This document shows positions 4,925 to 5,380 of a DNA stretch of 5,380 nt, in pieces. The stretch is from Planctomycetota bacterium (lineage in GTDB: Bacteria; Planctomycetota; Phycisphaerae; Sedimentisphaerales; Anaerobacaceae), in the NCBI GenBank assembly GCA_023139715.1, contig JAGLNB010000204.1, forward strand, positions 1-5,380, read 5' to 3'. A program made the position numbers and the translations under genes. Positions within the stretch are counted from its first letter, which is position 1, and each line of letters opens with the position of its first letter. Below the pieces are notes generated by a model. The model searched no databases, had not been told where the DNA came from, and saw nothing but the letters and a program-made list of their open reading frames with translations.

Positions 4925-4944
4925 CCCTTCGACTCAGCTCAGGG
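4925..4944. repeat. Dispersed palindromic repeat, copy 5, overlapping a gene end
   Basis: CCCT and AGGG flank TCGACTCAGCTC, the family core in the opposite orientation to copy 4. The stop codon and last codons of the gamma-carbonic anhydrase gene (TGA at 4936-4934) lie inside it. Confidence 0.75.
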
Positions 4945-5380
4945 CAGGCGAGATGCGAATGTATCCATCAGCTAAAATAAGATTCGCATTTACAACTTTT
5001 TGCATAAATGCTCTTTCAGCAGAACCAATAGCTGCTACAAGATTTGCCACATCAGCCGCTGACAAAATCGCCGCACAAGCTGGAACAAAACTGCCCTTGG
5101 CTAAATCAGTGCCCTGGACAACAGCTGCTGTGCCAACATATACATCGTCAGCCAGTGATGCCTCAAATATTTTCGAGCCAAACCCAATAAAGCAACCCTC
5201 CCCTAAGGTGGCCGGGCCGTGAATAATACATCCGTGAGACAAAGATGTCCGCCTGCCAACGGTAACGGCTGTGCCGGCAAGAGCATGAATAATTACGCCG
5301 TCCTGAATATTACACTCGGCTCCTATAGTAATGGAATTGACCTGGCCGGCAGAATCGGTTTCATCAGCTCGAATAACTGC
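4934..5380 (-). CDS. Gamma-class carbonic anhydrase (Cam-like), 5' end outside window
   Basis: The frame is open to the right edge and gives the last 148 residues; the start is not seen. Hexapeptide-like repeats (ITIGAECNIQDGVIIHA, VTVGRRTSLSHGCIIHGPATLGEGCFIGFGSKIF) indicate a left-handed beta-helix. The three metal-ligand histidines of Cam are matched at window residues His32 (IIHA), His49 (LSHG) and His54 (IIHGP), along with IRADE (3-7), Gln26 and Asp27. The C-terminal helix VVNANLILADGY (129-140) resembles the end of Cam, unlike shorter acetyltransferase-like homologues. The expected reaction is reversible hydration of CO2 by a metal-bound trimer. The spacing His32-His49 (17) is 19 shorter than in Cam, so the acidic loop is absent as in CamH-type proteins. 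The last residues (SPALS) and the stop are encoded by a dispersed repeat. A general hexapeptide transferase is a less likely alternative. Confidence 0.82.
   Translation of the reverse strand, partial: AVIRADETDSAGQVNSITIGAECNIQDGVIIHALAGTAVTVGRRTSLSHGCIIHGPATLGEGCFIGFGSKIFEASLADDVYVGTAAVVQGTDLAKGSFVPACAAILSAADVANLVAAIGSAERAFMQKVVNANLILADGYIRISPALS

Noticed and set aside
4953..5222. Plus-strand open frame opposite the carbonic anhydrase
   Set aside because: Antisense to the hexapeptide repeat and metal-ligand histidines; compositionally biased translation.

Overview
The window comes from an AT-leaning bacterial chromosome whose intergenic spaces are full of short dispersed palindromic repeats. 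The taxon cannot be fixed from the sequence. The pyrK/pyrD pair, a Cam-type gamma-carbonic anhydrase and the repeat-rich spacers would fit an anaerobic lineage such as a Phycisphaerae-like planctomycete, but that is only an impression. No rRNA, tRNA, CRISPR array or transposase is visible.

Left part (1-2778, minus strand). Three genes are read leftward as an apparent operon. First comes a 348-residue XRE-HTH/S24 (LexA/CI-like) regulator, then pyrK (electron-transfer subunit), then pyrD (catalytic subunit of class 1B dihydroorotate dehydrogenase, cut by the window edge). The regulator stop and the pyrK start are 11 bases apart. PyrK and PyrD together oxidise dihydroorotate to orotate in pyrimidine synthesis and pass electrons to NAD+. 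A repressor with a LexA-like cleavage motif at the head of such an operon is unusual.

Middle (2779-3551). A divergent control region carries a perfect 10-bp inverted repeat, probably the regulator's operator, and a possible rightward promoter. It leads to a 53-residue lysine-rich protein of unknown function with a strong Shine-Dalgarno sequence. This is followed by a roughly 160-bp multi-armed inverted-repeat element. After that comes a strong sigma70-type promoter whose -10 box lies inside a perfect 16-bp inverted repeat.

Right-middle (3552-4499, plus strand). A two-gene toxin-antitoxin-like operon: a Panacea/SocA-domain (DUF4065) antitoxin, then a 129-residue partner whose pattern suggests a PemK/MazF-like small beta-barrel toxin. 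The inverted repeat over the promoter is the likely autoregulatory operator.

Right end (4500-5380). About 430 bases without a gene hold nested degenerate repeats. The 3' part of a minus-strand gamma-carbonic anhydrase gene follows; its last codons and stop lie in one copy of a dispersed repeat. Five copies of that repeat (arms CCT/AGG or GGT/ACC around GAG...TCGA) occur in the window, one of them inside the pyrK reading frame.
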